Shown: positions 5,729-5,938 of the stretch, one piece after another
How positions within the stretch are numbered: the stretch's first letter is position 1
Layout: each line of letters opens with the position of its first letter
Assembly (NCBI GenBank): GCA_027450125.1
Contig: DAIDKG010000542.1
Span: 1-5,938 of the forward strand
Source: Bordetella sp.
GTDB taxonomy: Bacteria > Pseudomonadota > Gammaproteobacteria > Burkholderiales > Burkholderiaceae_B
Direction of reading: 5' to 3'
DNA length: 5,938 nucleotides
The notes under the pieces: model-generated
The model's input: the letters and a program-made list of their open reading frames with translations, nothing else
What the model was told of the DNA's origin: nothing
The model's database searches: none
Made by a program: the position numbers and the translations under genes

Positions 5729-5754
5729 ACGCGCGGCGCAAAGGGGGCGTATGA
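5725..5754 (+). CDS. Nine-codon micro-ORF bridging surE and the pcm candidate
   Basis: ATG at 5725 opens a frame of nine sense codons (MNARRKGGV) closed by TGA at 5752-5754. Its start overlaps the surE stop as ATGA (5725-5728), and its stop overlaps the next gene's start as ATGA (5751-5754). It could carry ribosomes from surE to the next gene by termination-reinitiation, or be incidental, since the next gene has its own purine-rich site (AAGGGGG, 5741-5747). No function is proposed for the peptide itself. Confidence 0.3.
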   Translation: MNARRKGGV

Positions 5755-5938
5755 GCAAGAGTCTGACGCCCGACGAAATCGAACGCCAGGGCATGGCAGG
5801 CCGGCGCTCGGGCCGCGGCACGAGCGGCCCGGGCAAGGGCTTTACGCCCGCCAACAGCAATACGCGCATTTCTTCCGGCGCCGTACCGCGTGCGAGCAAC
5901 CCGTCGGGGGCGCCGCCGGCGGCGCCCAGCGGCGGCAA
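5751..5938 (+). CDS. pcm: Probable protein-L-isoaspartate O-methyltransferase, N-terminal extension only (runs off the right edge)
   Basis: An ATG at 5751, preceded by AAGGGGG with good spacing, opens a frame that stays open to the window end (62 codons plus two bases). The visible residues begin [17 protein letters not shown] and continue as a Gly/Ser/Pro/Arg/Ala-rich, probably disordered segment. None of the methyltransferase domain is in the window, so the assignment rests on the conserved surE-pcm order and on my recollection that Bordetella-type Pcm proteins carry a long N-terminal extension compared with the roughly 208-residue E. coli enzyme. If correct, the enzyme uses S-adenosylmethionine to methylate isoaspartyl residues, starting repair of aged proteins. 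The true translation start could also lie downstream of the window. Confidence 0.6.
   Translation, partial: MSKSLTPDEIERQGMAGRRSGRGTSGPGKGFTPANSNTRISSGAVPRASNPSGAPPAAPSGG
5908..5927. repeat. Perfect 20-bp GC-only palindrome in the pcm candidate
   Basis: The left half GGGCGCCGCC is the exact reverse complement of the right half GGCGGCGCCC, with no central spacer. It lies in the coding segment for the low-complexity SGAPPAAPS stretch. In mRNA it could fold as an 8-bp stem with a 4-base loop. Proline/alanine codons (CCG, GCG, GCC, CCC) favour such palindromes, so composition alone may explain it. Confidence 0.8.

Noticed and set aside
4880..5938. Open frame (352 codons) on the minus strand opposite surE and pcm
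   Set aside because: Antisense shadow of surE, whose metal-site motifs are unambiguous; no motif in the shadow product.

Overview
This 5.9 kb window is high-GC DNA, densely packed with genes and strongly G/C-biased at third codon positions. The gene types, the order surE then pcm, and the protein sequences best fit a betaproteobacterium of the Alcaligenaceae (Bordetella/Achromobacter type). That placement is from recognition, not from a search. No rRNA, tRNA, CRISPR array, transposase or attachment site was found.

Layout, left to right. Positions 1-62 (minus strand) hold the first 20 codons of an NCS2-type purine permease that runs off the left edge. It is divergent from tsaD (126-1163), a tRNA t6A synthesis gene. 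Next comes a three-gene accessory module: a GntR/FadR-type regulator (1210-1872, minus), divergent from a two-gene operon made of a PLP-dependent aminotransferase-fold enzyme (1921-3090) and an M19 dipeptidase-like protein (3087-4094), which overlap by ATGA. The 48-base gap between regulator and operon is a striking AT-rich island with a 13-bp palindrome, a likely operator. After the module come plsY (4145-4786, minus; phospholipid synthesis), then divergently surE (4976-5728) and the start of a gene that is probably pcm (5751 to the right edge).

The outer genes are housekeeping or stress-survival functions: tRNA modification, phosphatidic acid synthesis, nucleotide phosphatase and probable protein repair. 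The module between tsaD and plsY is the unusual part. Both of its enzymes keep the overall fold signatures of their families but lack hallmark active-site residues. The aminotransferase has Met at the two positions that normally hydrogen-bond the PLP 3'-oxygen. The M19 protein lacks the N-terminal His-x-Asp and has Gln where the bridging Glu should be. The most economical reading is a locally regulated two-enzyme pathway on an unidentified small amino compound or peptide. Its substrate cannot be read from the sequence.

Smaller signals are a terminator-like hairpin buried in the 3' end of plsY, a perfect 10-bp direct repeat plus hairpin in the surE leader, a nine-codon micro-ORF linking surE and pcm through ATGA overlaps at both ends, and a 20-bp perfect palindrome in the low-complexity N-terminal extension of the pcm candidate.
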